A DNA stretch of 36,794 nucleotides from JALEVB01 sp022768265 (GTDB lineage: Bacteria > Bacillota_I > Bacilli_A > Erysipelotrichales > Erysipelotrichaceae): positions 1-36,794 of the forward strand of contig JAXFJE010000030.1 in NCBI GenBank assembly GCA_034168985.1. Reading direction: 5' to 3'. Of the stretch, positions 1-5,569 are shown one piece after another. The position numbers and the translations under genes were made by a program. Below the pieces are notes generated by a model that saw only the letters and a program-made list of their open reading frames with translations, did not search any database and had not been told where the DNA came from. Position 1 is the stretch's first letter, and each line of letters begins with the position of its first letter.

Positions 1-22
1 TTTTACAAGATAGCAAAACAAC
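1..22 (-). promoter_or_regulatory. 22-bp repeated operator-like element, copy A
   Basis: On the minus strand this reads GTTGTTTTG, then CTATC, then TTGTAAAA. The same 22-bp block recurs at 2780-2801 with one difference and at 3187-3208 without any. A more distant version sits at each regulator promoter (1768-1789, 4749-4770). It lies just after the end of a broken reading frame and points leftward out of the window, so it probably precedes a gene beyond base 1. Being a promoter or operator is inference from position and repetition. Confidence 0.5.
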
Positions 23-26
23 TGTT

Positions 27-170
27 TCAGCTTACAGCTCTTTTATGTGCATTAGCAGCAAATGATTGCCCAAATACAGATATATCAAAGGTTTTCTTAG
101 AATACCATGCCATAAACTCTTCATTATTAGACCTTACCACCATATGACCGTATTCTTTGTAATTTGTTAC
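27..170 (-). pseudogene. Orphan C-terminal coding remnant, unknown family
   Basis: A 47-codon open stretch on the minus strand ends in TGA at 27-29 and is closed upstream by an in-frame TAG. The only ATG is at 143, and there is no ribosome site before it. The residues look like real protein, for example NNEEFMAWYSKKTFDISVFG near the end, but I do not recognise a family. It sits between the terminator of regulator 1 and element copy A. Similar tails lie at 2894-2974 and 3070-3180, so it is probably the 3' end of a deleted gene. A chance reading frame cannot be excluded. The stretch 171-345 between this remnant and the terminator is A/T-rich and shows nothing I can name. Confidence 0.3.
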
Positions 171-345
171 CTATATACTAGCAATAAATCACTTTTTTCC
201 CAAGACTATAATCCAACCATAATTAACCAGTTAAAAATCAACCTGTTTTATAAAAAGTTATAAAAAAATATATAATATCTAAATTTAATTTATGACCAAG
301 TCATATTCTGTTTGTGATTTATATCTAGACCTATTCATTAACCAT

Positions 346-369
346 TATAAAAAGCCTCAATTGAGGCTT
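346..369 (-). terminator. Rho-independent terminator of regulator 1
   Basis: On the minus strand a perfect palindromic stem, AAGCCTCAA/TTGAGGCTT, is followed by a T run. The stem overlaps the stop codon of the regulator gene. Regulator 2 ends in an almost identical hairpin at 3242-3264, another sign that the two genes arose by duplication. Confidence 0.8.
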
Positions 370-1639
370 ATGATTTTTCTAATGCAAAATAATCCTTACA
401 CAGCTCCATACATTTAGAATCATTTTTATCCATGTAATATGAAATAACCATCTCATATAACAACTTCATTTCTAAAGCATCATTTAATTGGATAATGTCA
501 TTTTTAATTAAGCTAAAATATCTATCAATTTTACCTGTATTATCATTGATAAAACCTTGAATCATTTTCAGCATCCTAGCTGTATAACGATTATCCTCAT
601 CTTGTAGCAATTTAGCCACTAAACTCCTAGCTTCTTCCCTAGATTTTGTTTTGTATACACAATATGCTAAATAATAATTTAAATCATGCTGCACAGATCC
701 TGCATTTTTGGCTTTATATACAAATTCAATACATTTATCATACTGTTTTTGTATAAGATATGAATAAGCTAAGTTATTTAAGCACATACGAATTCTTTTA
801 TTATAATTATATCTGTGTGCTTCTTCTAGCATTTTATAATACAAATCTTCTGCATCATTGTACTGTCGCATATATTGCAAAGTGTTTGCAATTTCTATAT
901 TAGCTTGATTAACTCTTTCCACACAATAAATCTGTTGTAAAGCACAAATTGCCTCATTATAAAACTTTAATGCTTTTATATATCTTTTTTCTTCGTATGA
1001 TATTCTTCCTAATTGATAATAAAACATTCCCTTTACACAAGGTAATAAGCTTTGTACGGGGAATTTTTCAAAAATACCATAAATCATTTGCCCAGAATCA
1101 TTTAAATTTTTATATATTCCTTTCCCAAATCCATATATAACCCCATATATACAAGCAATATTACTATCATATAAAGATAAATATTTTTTTGATTCATCAA
1201 GCTTCATTTTTGTTAATGTTTTATCCCTTAACAAATTTATAATAGCTATCATCAAATCATTAAAGATAAATCCTCGAGAATAGGCAAATAATTCTTGTTT
1301 TTCATAAAATTCTTTTTCATACATTGCTGAAAGTTCATTATTTTTAAATACGAAGCTTTCATATAACTTGATCGTTAGATCATATGCTTCGTTATATACA
1401 TTTATATCTTTATTGTAATTTACATTATAATAAGAAAGTATCTTATTTAGCAGATCTTCAGATAATCTTTTTTCTCCACTTTCAACATAATAAAGATATG
1501 TTTTGTTGAAATGCAACTTTTCTGCTAATTTCCCACCAGAATCACCGCAATTTATCCGAAGATTCCTTATGAAAAATGCATCAATTAATTCAAAATTATT
1601 AATATTAATCCCCTCCTTCATAAGATTTAATTTGAACAT
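368..1639 (-). CDS. HTH-TPR transcriptional regulator, RRNPP-like (copy 1)
   Basis: This is a 423-residue protein with an N-terminal XRE-type helix-turn-helix at about residues 24-72 (KLAEKLHFNKTYLYYVESGE) and an all-helical remainder. TPR-like helix pairs run from about 200 to 345 (YYQLGRISYEEKRYIKALKF is one). That layout and length match the RRNPP family of peptide-sensing regulators such as NprR and PlcR. The peptide-receptor role is inferred from architecture; no ligand can be read from the sequence. It is clearly paralogous to the gene at 3263-4525 over its whole length. The start is uncertain. ATG 1639 has no ribosome site, ATG 1621 aligns with the start of the paralogue, and a strong AAGGAGGGG lies inside the frame at 1610-1618. 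It has its own promoter and terminator, so it is monocistronic. Confidence 0.75.
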   Translation of the reverse strand: MFKLNLMKEGININNFELIDAFFIRNLRINCGDSGGKLAEKLHFNKTYLYYVESGEKRLSEDLLNKILSYYNVNYNKDINVYNEAYDLTIKLYESFVFKNNELSAMYEKEFYEKQELFAYSRGFIFNDLMIAIINLLRDKTLTKMKLDESKKYLSLYDSNIACIYGVIYGFGKGIYKNLNDSGQMIYGIFEKFPVQSLLPCVKGMFYYQLGRISYEEKRYIKALKFYNEAICALQQIYCVERVNQANIEIANTLQYMRQYNDAEDLYYKMLEEAHRYNYNKRIRMCLNNLAYSYLIQKQYDKCIEFVYKAKNAGSVQHDLNYYLAYCVYKTKSREEARSLVAKLLQDEDNRYTARMLKMIQGFINDNTGKIDRYFSLIKNDIIQLNDALEMKLLYEMVISYYMDKNDSKCMELCKDYFALEKS

Positions 1640-1745
1640 CTTTACTGCTATTTATTCTCACATTTAGCATATTTATAAATATCACATTAGTTTCCGCGCA
1701 CTAACATAAAATAAAACATAAAGATTAATTAAACTTTTCTTTATT

Positions 1746-1789
1746 ATTTTAGAATAATATCACTATTAATGTACATACCCCAAAACAAC
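1746..1789 (-). promoter_or_regulatory. Promoter and operator-like element of regulator 1
   Basis: On the minus strand a -35-like TGTACA (1770-1775) and a -10-like TAAAAT (1746-1751) are separated by 18 bp. The 22-bp element (1768-1789) covers the -35: GTTGTTTTGGGG, then TATGTACATT. Regulator 2 has the same arrangement at 4727-4770 with identical spacing. The match upstream of both paralogues suggests autoregulation, which is inference. The rest of the 1640-1882 gap holds only this promoter, an untranslated leader with no clear peptide gene, and the terminator at 1856-1880. Confidence 0.55.
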
Positions 1790-1855
1790 CACTTTTTTAG
1801 ATATAAAAGATAATTATTAAGCATATATTTGGGTTAATAGTTTACATATTATTAA

Positions 1856-1880
1856 CACAAAAAGAGACATTAGTCTCTTT
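1856..1880 (-). terminator. Rho-independent terminator of the lipoprotein pair
   Basis: The minus strand shows AAAGAGAC-TAAT-GTCTCTTT followed by TTTTGTGT, two bases after the stop codon of the small lipoprotein gene. Confidence 0.75.
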
Positions 1881-1882
1881 TA

Positions 1883-2068
1883 TTAGTTATAAAAATTCAT
1901 TTGCTCAGGTTGTGGATCTTTTATTTGCATATCAAACAATCTTGCAACATTAACACTTTTAAATCCATCTTCACTACCTATACCATAGATGAAATCTTCT
2001 TGTTTATCAAATGATATCATACATCCATATACACATATCAATATCAACAACGTTAATATTTTTTTCAT
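1883..2068 (-). CDS. Truncated duplicate of the neighbouring lipoprotein
   Basis: The 61-residue product begins with a lipoprotein-type signal, MKKILTLLILICVYGC, with C16 as the candidate lipidated cysteine (tyrosine at -2 is unusual). After about 18 unrelated residues it carries a segment nearly identical to an internal piece of the upstream lipoprotein (GFKSVNVA, then LFDMQIKDPQPEQM), and then stops. The first gene reads GFKSVNVA and LFDVQVKDPLPEQM at that point. It is therefore a copy with both the linker and the C-terminal domain removed. It starts 14 bp after the first gene ends, without a clear ribosome site, and shares its terminator. It may be a dying copy or a retained short lipopeptide; function unknown. 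Confidence 0.5.
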   Translation of the reverse strand: MKKILTLLILICVYGCMISFDKQEDFIYGIGSEDGFKSVNVARLFDMQIKDPQPEQMNFYN

Positions 2069-2082
2069 ATCATAGATACTTA

Positions 2083-2724
2083 CTATTTATCAAATCTTAT
2101 TAAATCTTCAACTTTATATGTTAACTGTCCACCTGCTTCATCATAATAGTAATCAGGTCCATTTCCATCATTGATTACAGAAGAAATTTGCGCACTATAA
2201 TTTCTATAAACTCCTATATGCCCAATACTTGTTTCATAATCTTGAATAAAATTTTCATCTTTAGCAGTGTCAACTAGCTTCAAATCATTTTCACGAGCTG
2301 CATCAGTATACCATGCAAAACTATAAATAATTGCTTGACAAATTGATTTATCAGTACAATTTGAATCACTTGAATGAACAACTAAATTTATTGCTCCTTC
2401 CTGATTACCATCTGGATCATTAGAATCAATTATTTCCAATGTCATTTGTTCAGGTAATGGATCTTTTACTTGGACATCAAATAAACCCGCAACATTAACA
2501 CTTTTAAATCCACCTTCACTAATAGTAATATTAGATGATTCATCATTTTCTGCTGAGTTTGTTATCTCAGTTGTTATTGGAGTGTTTATTGTTTCCACAG
2601 TTGTAGTAGTTGATGGTGTTGTTTCAATTACTGGAGTTGTAGTTGTTGGGGTTTCTTCAGTGGGTGCTTTTGCACAACCACTTACAATAACTAAGACCAA
2701 TAATGACATTAATATTTTTTTCAT
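2083..2724 (-). CDS. Putative lipoprotein, unknown function
   Basis: I place the start at ATG 2724 because GAGG lies 9 bases upstream; the frame could open at TTG 2730. The 213-residue product starts MKKILMSLLVLVIVSGC, a classic lipoprotein signal with lipobox VSGC and C17 as the modified residue. A Thr/Pro-rich linker follows (about 20-60), typical of a spacer lifting a domain off the membrane. Then comes a soluble domain of about 145 residues of no family I recognise. It shares a GFKSVNVA...KDPxPEQM block with the truncated gene downstream. The repeated 22-bp element lies just upstream. Lying between two peptide-receptor-like regulators, it may belong to their regulon, and its cleaved signal peptide could itself be a signal; both points are inference. 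Confidence 0.7.
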   Translation of the reverse strand: MKKILMSLLVLVIVSGCAKAPTEETPTTTTPVIETTPSTTTTVETINTPITTEITNSAENDESSNITISEGGFKSVNVAGLFDVQVKDPLPEQMTLEIIDSNDPDGNQEGAINLVVHSSDSNCTDKSICQAIIYSFAWYTDAARENDLKLVDTAKDENFIQDYETSIGHIGVYRNYSAQISSVINDGNGPDYYYDEAGGQLTYKVEDLIRFDK

Positions 2725-2779
2725 TGGCAAATCCTCATACTTTCTTTTGTTATTTATATCCTAACAAATATCTACTTTA

Positions 2780-2801
2780 TTTTACAAGATAGTAAAACAA
2801 C
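2780..2801 (-). promoter_or_regulatory. 22-bp operator-like element, copy B, at the lipoprotein promoter
   Basis: This differs by one base from copies A and C. The minus strand continues from TTGTAA (possible -35) through 18 bp to TAGGAT (possible -10) and then the lipoprotein ribosome site. Homology with copy C continues past the 22 bp through TTTGTTAG, so promoter and element were duplicated together. Confidence 0.5.
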
Positions 2802-2893
2802 CATACTCAAAGGGTAAAAAATCATCTTCATTAAATAAAATATATACCACCATAGCTTTTTTCTAAATTATTTTTTGATCAAAACTTTTTCAA

Positions 2894-2974
2894 TTAGTAA
2901 CCATGACATTCTTGATAATCATGTAAGTCGTATTCTATGACTACATATAATGTACTATTACTGATGATATATAT
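2894..2974 (-). pseudogene. Possible coding remnant in the 2.7-3.3 kb gap
   Basis: The minus strand holds 26 open codons ending in TAA, reading ...STLYVVIEYDLHDYQECHGY. An in-frame TAG closes it upstream and it has no start codon. The residue composition is protein-like, but the stretch is short enough to be chance. It lies between element copies B and C in a 530-bp region that otherwise shows only A/T-rich sequence (2802-2893 and 2975-3069). Confidence 0.2.
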
Positions 2975-3069
2975 CTATATAGTTTGATTGAAATGCATAA
3001 ATTATGTTTCAAATGCACAAAATTATCTATTTAGCATTTTTGATTATCATAATATGCATATACTTTTAA

Positions 3070-3180
3070 TCATTTATATTTGCATGCTCGATAAAATAAA
3101 CCACCATTGTCTCCATTTTTATACCTAGCATCCATTTGATTGTATCCCTTTTCATCTATTGTCCATATACTAACAAACAT
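3070..3180 (-). pseudogene. C-terminal gene remnant fused behind element copy C
   Basis: A 36-codon frame runs from ATG 3180 to TGA 3070 and includes IDEKGYNQMDARYKNGDNGG. The text is convincingly protein-like but not a family I can name. The ATG lies in sequence that is non-coding promoter in copy B (AGATGTTTGTTAG here, AGATATTTGTTAG there), and there is no ribosome site. The simplest reading is a deletion that joined a promoter to the tail of a gene. Whether it is expressed is unknown. Confidence 0.35.
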
Positions 3181-3186
3181 CTATTT

Positions 3187-3208
3187 TTTTACAAGATAGC
3201 AAAACAAC
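3187..3208 (-). promoter_or_regulatory. 22-bp operator-like element, copy C
   Basis: Identical to copy A over all 22 bp, on the minus strand, and followed by a TTTGTTAGTATATGG stretch homologous to the lipoprotein promoter. It now fronts only the remnant at 3070-3180. Confidence 0.5.
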
Positions 3209-3241
3209 TGTTTTTAAGGATCTAAAAATCATTTTTCATCA

Positions 3242-3264
3242 GAAAAAAAGCCTCATTTGAGGCT
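3242..3264 (-). terminator. Rho-independent terminator of regulator 2
   Basis: The minus strand shows AGCCTCA-AA-TGAGGCT with a run of seven T. The stem overlaps the TAG stop of the regulator, as in copy 1. Confidence 0.8.
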
Positions 3265-4525
3265 AATTTTTTGGTAAATTTAAGTATTCTTCAACTAATT
3301 TTGCGCACTTATCAGTATTTTTCTTAACGTAATATGAAATAACCATTTCATATAACATATCTATTTCTAATTTATCACCAAGTTTAAATAAATCTTTTTT
3401 TATTAATGCAAAATAATTATCTATCTTACTTTCGTTATCATTAACAAAGCCTTGGATCATTTTCATCATTCTAGATGCATAACGATCTTCCTCTTCATTA
3501 ATTAACTTACTAATAATGGATCGAGCTTTATCCTTTGTTTTTGTCTTATATGCACAATATGCTAGATAATAATTCAAGTCATGATAATTAGAGCCAGCTT
3601 CTTTGGCCAGCATAATGTATTTCTCACATTCATCATATTTCTTTTGTAGTAAACATAAATATGATAAATTACTTAAACATACATTCATTCTTCTTTTAAA
3701 GTTATGTTTTCTTGCTTCTTCTAATAATTCTAAATATTTTTTCTTGGCTTCATCATATAATTTTAACCCCAGTAATATATTTGCTATTTCAATATTTGTT
3801 TGATTAACTCTTTCAACACAATAAATTGATTTTAGCATTTCAATAGCTTCATGGTAATAATTTAATGATTTTAAATATGATCTTTCTTCACTTGATATTC
3901 TACCTAATTGATAATAAAACATGCCTTTGATACTAGGATTTACATTATGAATAGGATATCTATCATAAATATCAAATAATACTTTTTTTGAATCAGCTAA
4001 ATTATAACTTATTCCCTTTCCAAAAACGTATGTTACTCCGCAGATATAGGCTACATTATTATCATATAAGGGTAAATATTTACTTGAATTACTTATTATT
4101 TCATCTGATACTCGCTTATATTTCATAAGTTCAATCATATATTTTATTAAATCATTAAATATAAATGCTCGTGAAAATGCAAATATGGCTTCTTTCTCTT
4201 TAAATTCTTTTTCACATTTTGCGAATAATTCATTATTTTTAAAAATAACACATTCATACATTTTAATTACTAAATTATAAGCTTGTTCATACAGTTCAAC
4301 ACTTTGATCATACGCAACACCATAATAAGTTAGCACACTATGCATGAATTCATCAGATGGATTATTATTTCCTTTTTCAACAGAATAAAGATATGTTTTA
4401 CTTACTTTTAAGGCACTAGCTAATTTTTCACCAGGATCTCCACTATTTATCCGAAGATTCCTTATGAAATATGTGTCAATTTTTTTAAAATTTTTTATAC
4501 TAATCAACTCCCTCTTGGCCTTCAA
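3263..4525 (-). CDS. HTH-TPR transcriptional regulator, RRNPP-like (copy 2)
   Basis: The 420-residue paralogue of the regulator at 368-1639 is co-linear throughout. It has an HTH at about 27-72 (KLASALKVSKTYLYSVEKGN) and a helical TPR-type region to the end (GMFYYQLGRISSEERSYLKS is a clear unit). Cytoplasmic DNA binding controlled by an imported peptide is the family's usual mode and is inferred here. The only long-frame start is TTG 4525, which aligns with Met 1621 of copy 1. A purine-rich AAGAGGGAG lies inside the frame at 4508-4516 just before another TTG (4507), so the true start is open. It overlaps the end of the broken small-peptide gene at 4500-4697 and probably shares its transcript. 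Confidence 0.75.
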   Translation of the reverse strand: MKAKRELISIKNFKKIDTYFIRNLRINSGDPGEKLASALKVSKTYLYSVEKGNNNPSDEFMHSVLTYYGVAYDQSVELYEQAYNLVIKMYECVIFKNNELFAKCEKEFKEKEAIFAFSRAFIFNDLIKYMIELMKYKRVSDEIISNSSKYLPLYDNNVAYICGVTYVFGKGISYNLADSKKVLFDIYDRYPIHNVNPSIKGMFYYQLGRISSEERSYLKSLNYYHEAIEMLKSIYCVERVNQTNIEIANILLGLKLYDEAKKKYLELLEEARKHNFKRRMNVCLSNLSYLCLLQKKYDECEKYIMLAKEAGSNYHDLNYYLAYCAYKTKTKDKARSIISKLINEEEDRYASRMMKMIQGFVNDNESKIDNYFALIKKDLFKLGDKLEIDMLYEMVISYYVKKNTDKCAKLVEEYLNLPKN

Positions 4526-4697
4526 GCTTTGGCGGATTTACAGAAATGTCTGTACATTCGCATTCACCTTCTTTGTTAATTGTGCAAACCTGTTTGTCAT
4601 TACTTAAAGTTTCACTATCGTTGACCATAACTTTCTGCAGCACTAACACTTAAACAACAAACAAAAAAGAAAATAACATTAAGACAACTTTTTTCAT
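4500..4697 (-). pseudogene. Broken small secreted-peptide gene, or 15-aa hydrophobic peptide ORF
   Basis: From ATG 4697 the frame gives MKKVVLMLFSFLFVV and then TAA at 4650-4652. The same frame is then open for another 49 codons to TAG 4500 and encodes a Cys/acid-rich stretch (VCTINKEGECECTD, then ISVNPPKLEGQEGVD). A shifted frame across the stop restores a secretion signal ending (LSVSAAES), so a signal-peptide gene with one nonsense or two frame lesions is likely. Alternatively the 15-residue hydrophobic peptide is itself the product, resembling in size and character the short peptides that pair with Rgg/RRNPP receptors. It lies between the promoter of regulator 2 and its coding region and overlaps the regulator's 5' end. 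No good ribosome site precedes ATG 4697. Confidence 0.4.
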
Positions 4698-4726
4698 TTT
4701 ATTGTTACCCTATAATTTATACTCCT

Positions 4727-4770
4727 ATTTTAGAACATTCTTGCTATTAATGTACATACCCAAAAAAAAC
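4727..4770 (-). promoter_or_regulatory. Promoter and operator-like element of regulator 2
   Basis: The minus strand has TGTACA (4751-4756), 18 bp, then TAAAAT (4727-4732), with the 22-bp element at 4749-4770 over the -35. The stretch GGGTATGTACATTAATAG is identical to that at regulator 1. Spacing, order and orientation are the same in both. Confidence 0.55.
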
Positions 4771-4828
4771 TGTTTTCAAATGAATAAAAATCAAATTTTT
4801 CAGAAAAAACTTGTTTTATTTTTTTATA

Positions 4829-5525
4829 GATAATTTATCATAACAAGTGCAACACAATATAAAAACGCCCATAGAAATTACTATGTTAAAATGTAAGTGA
4901 CCAAACAAACAATTAACAGGAGGTAATATCTATGAACTATAAACATCTTACCATAAACGAGCGCTGTTGTATCTATCAATTAAAAAATAATGGCGTTAGC
5001 GTAAGAGCAATTGCAAATAGAAATGAAGAAGGAATTAGTGTGCCTTCTACCTCTACCATTTATAGGATGATTCATAGAAAACAAATTAAGATAATTGCCA
5101 TAGCAGAACGTAAATCAAGAAATTATATAGCACTATTGTTACCTGATAGAAAAGAAGAATATGTTACTTCAGCAATTATCGAACCTTAAAAAATTTTCCT
5201 GATGATCTGATCAAAACTATTACATTTGATAGAGCAAAGGAATTTGCAGGCTACGAAAAGATAGAAGAATAACTAAACTGTGATACATATTTTTGTGGCC
5301 CCTATTGTGCATGGCAAAAAGGAACAAACGAAAATACAAATGGGTTACTTAGAGAATTTTATCCTAAAGATATGGATTTATCAAAAGTCGATAAAGATGA
5401 ATTGGTCTATCATTTAACCATCATGAATGATCGCCCAAGAAAATGTCTTCAATATAAAACACCTAAAGAAGTCATATTTGGAATATAACTTACATTAGGT
5501 GTTGCATTTAATTTGACAAATTATC
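4829..5525 (+). mobile_element. Decayed IS30-family element with both ends
   Basis: Imperfect 27-bp terminal inverted repeats match at 22 of 27 positions. The left end (4829-4855) reads GATAATTT at the outer edge and GCAACAC at the inner edge; the right end (5499-5525) is its complement. They enclose a broken IS30-type transposase gene. At about 697 bp the element is shorter than a complete member (roughly 1.0-1.2 kb), in line with the internal deletion in the gene. It separates the accessory patch from pheT. Confidence 0.7.
4932..5488 (+). pseudogene. IS30-family transposase, degenerate
   Basis: It has a strong AGGAGG ribosome site and a typical IS30 N-terminus (YKHLTINERCCIYQLKNNGV). An abrupt jump to mid-protein sequence (STSTIYRMIHRKQIK) marks an internal deletion. 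Then come the first catalytic-domain strand (ERKSRNYIALLLPDRK), a stop at 5187-5189, a frame change, and the second aspartate motif (ITFDRAKEFAGYEKIEE). A stop at 5270-5272 follows, then the glutamate motif (KGTNENTNGLLREFYPKD) and the C-terminal tail ending IFGI. At least one deletion, one frameshift and two stops mean it cannot make an active transposase. Confidence 0.85.
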
Positions 5526-5530
5526 ATATC

Positions 5531-5563
5531 AAAAAAGATCCTACTTTTATATAAGTAGAATCT
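5531..5563 (-). terminator. Terminator of the pheST operon
   Basis: The minus strand has AGATTCTACTT, a short loop, then AAGTAGGATCT followed by Ts, a few bases after the pheT stop. Confidence 0.75.
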
Positions 5564-5569
5564 TTCCTT

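Noticed and set aside
66..263. 65-codon plus-strand frame near the left edge
   Set aside because: No ribosome site and low-complexity residues. The opposite strand of the same stretch holds a more protein-like tail.
285..338. 17-codon minus-strand frame after regulator 1
   Set aside because: Too short, and it lies beyond the terminator; no support beyond an open frame.
4650..4652. In-frame TAA in the small-peptide frame as programmed readthrough or recoding
   Set aside because: No recoding signal or conservation can be shown. A mutation or a natural short peptide explains it more simply.
1..4770. The repeated 22-mer as a CRISPR or recombination (att) repeat
   Set aside because: Copies are 400-1600 bp apart, all promoter-proximal and in the same orientation, with no spacer structure or integrase gene.
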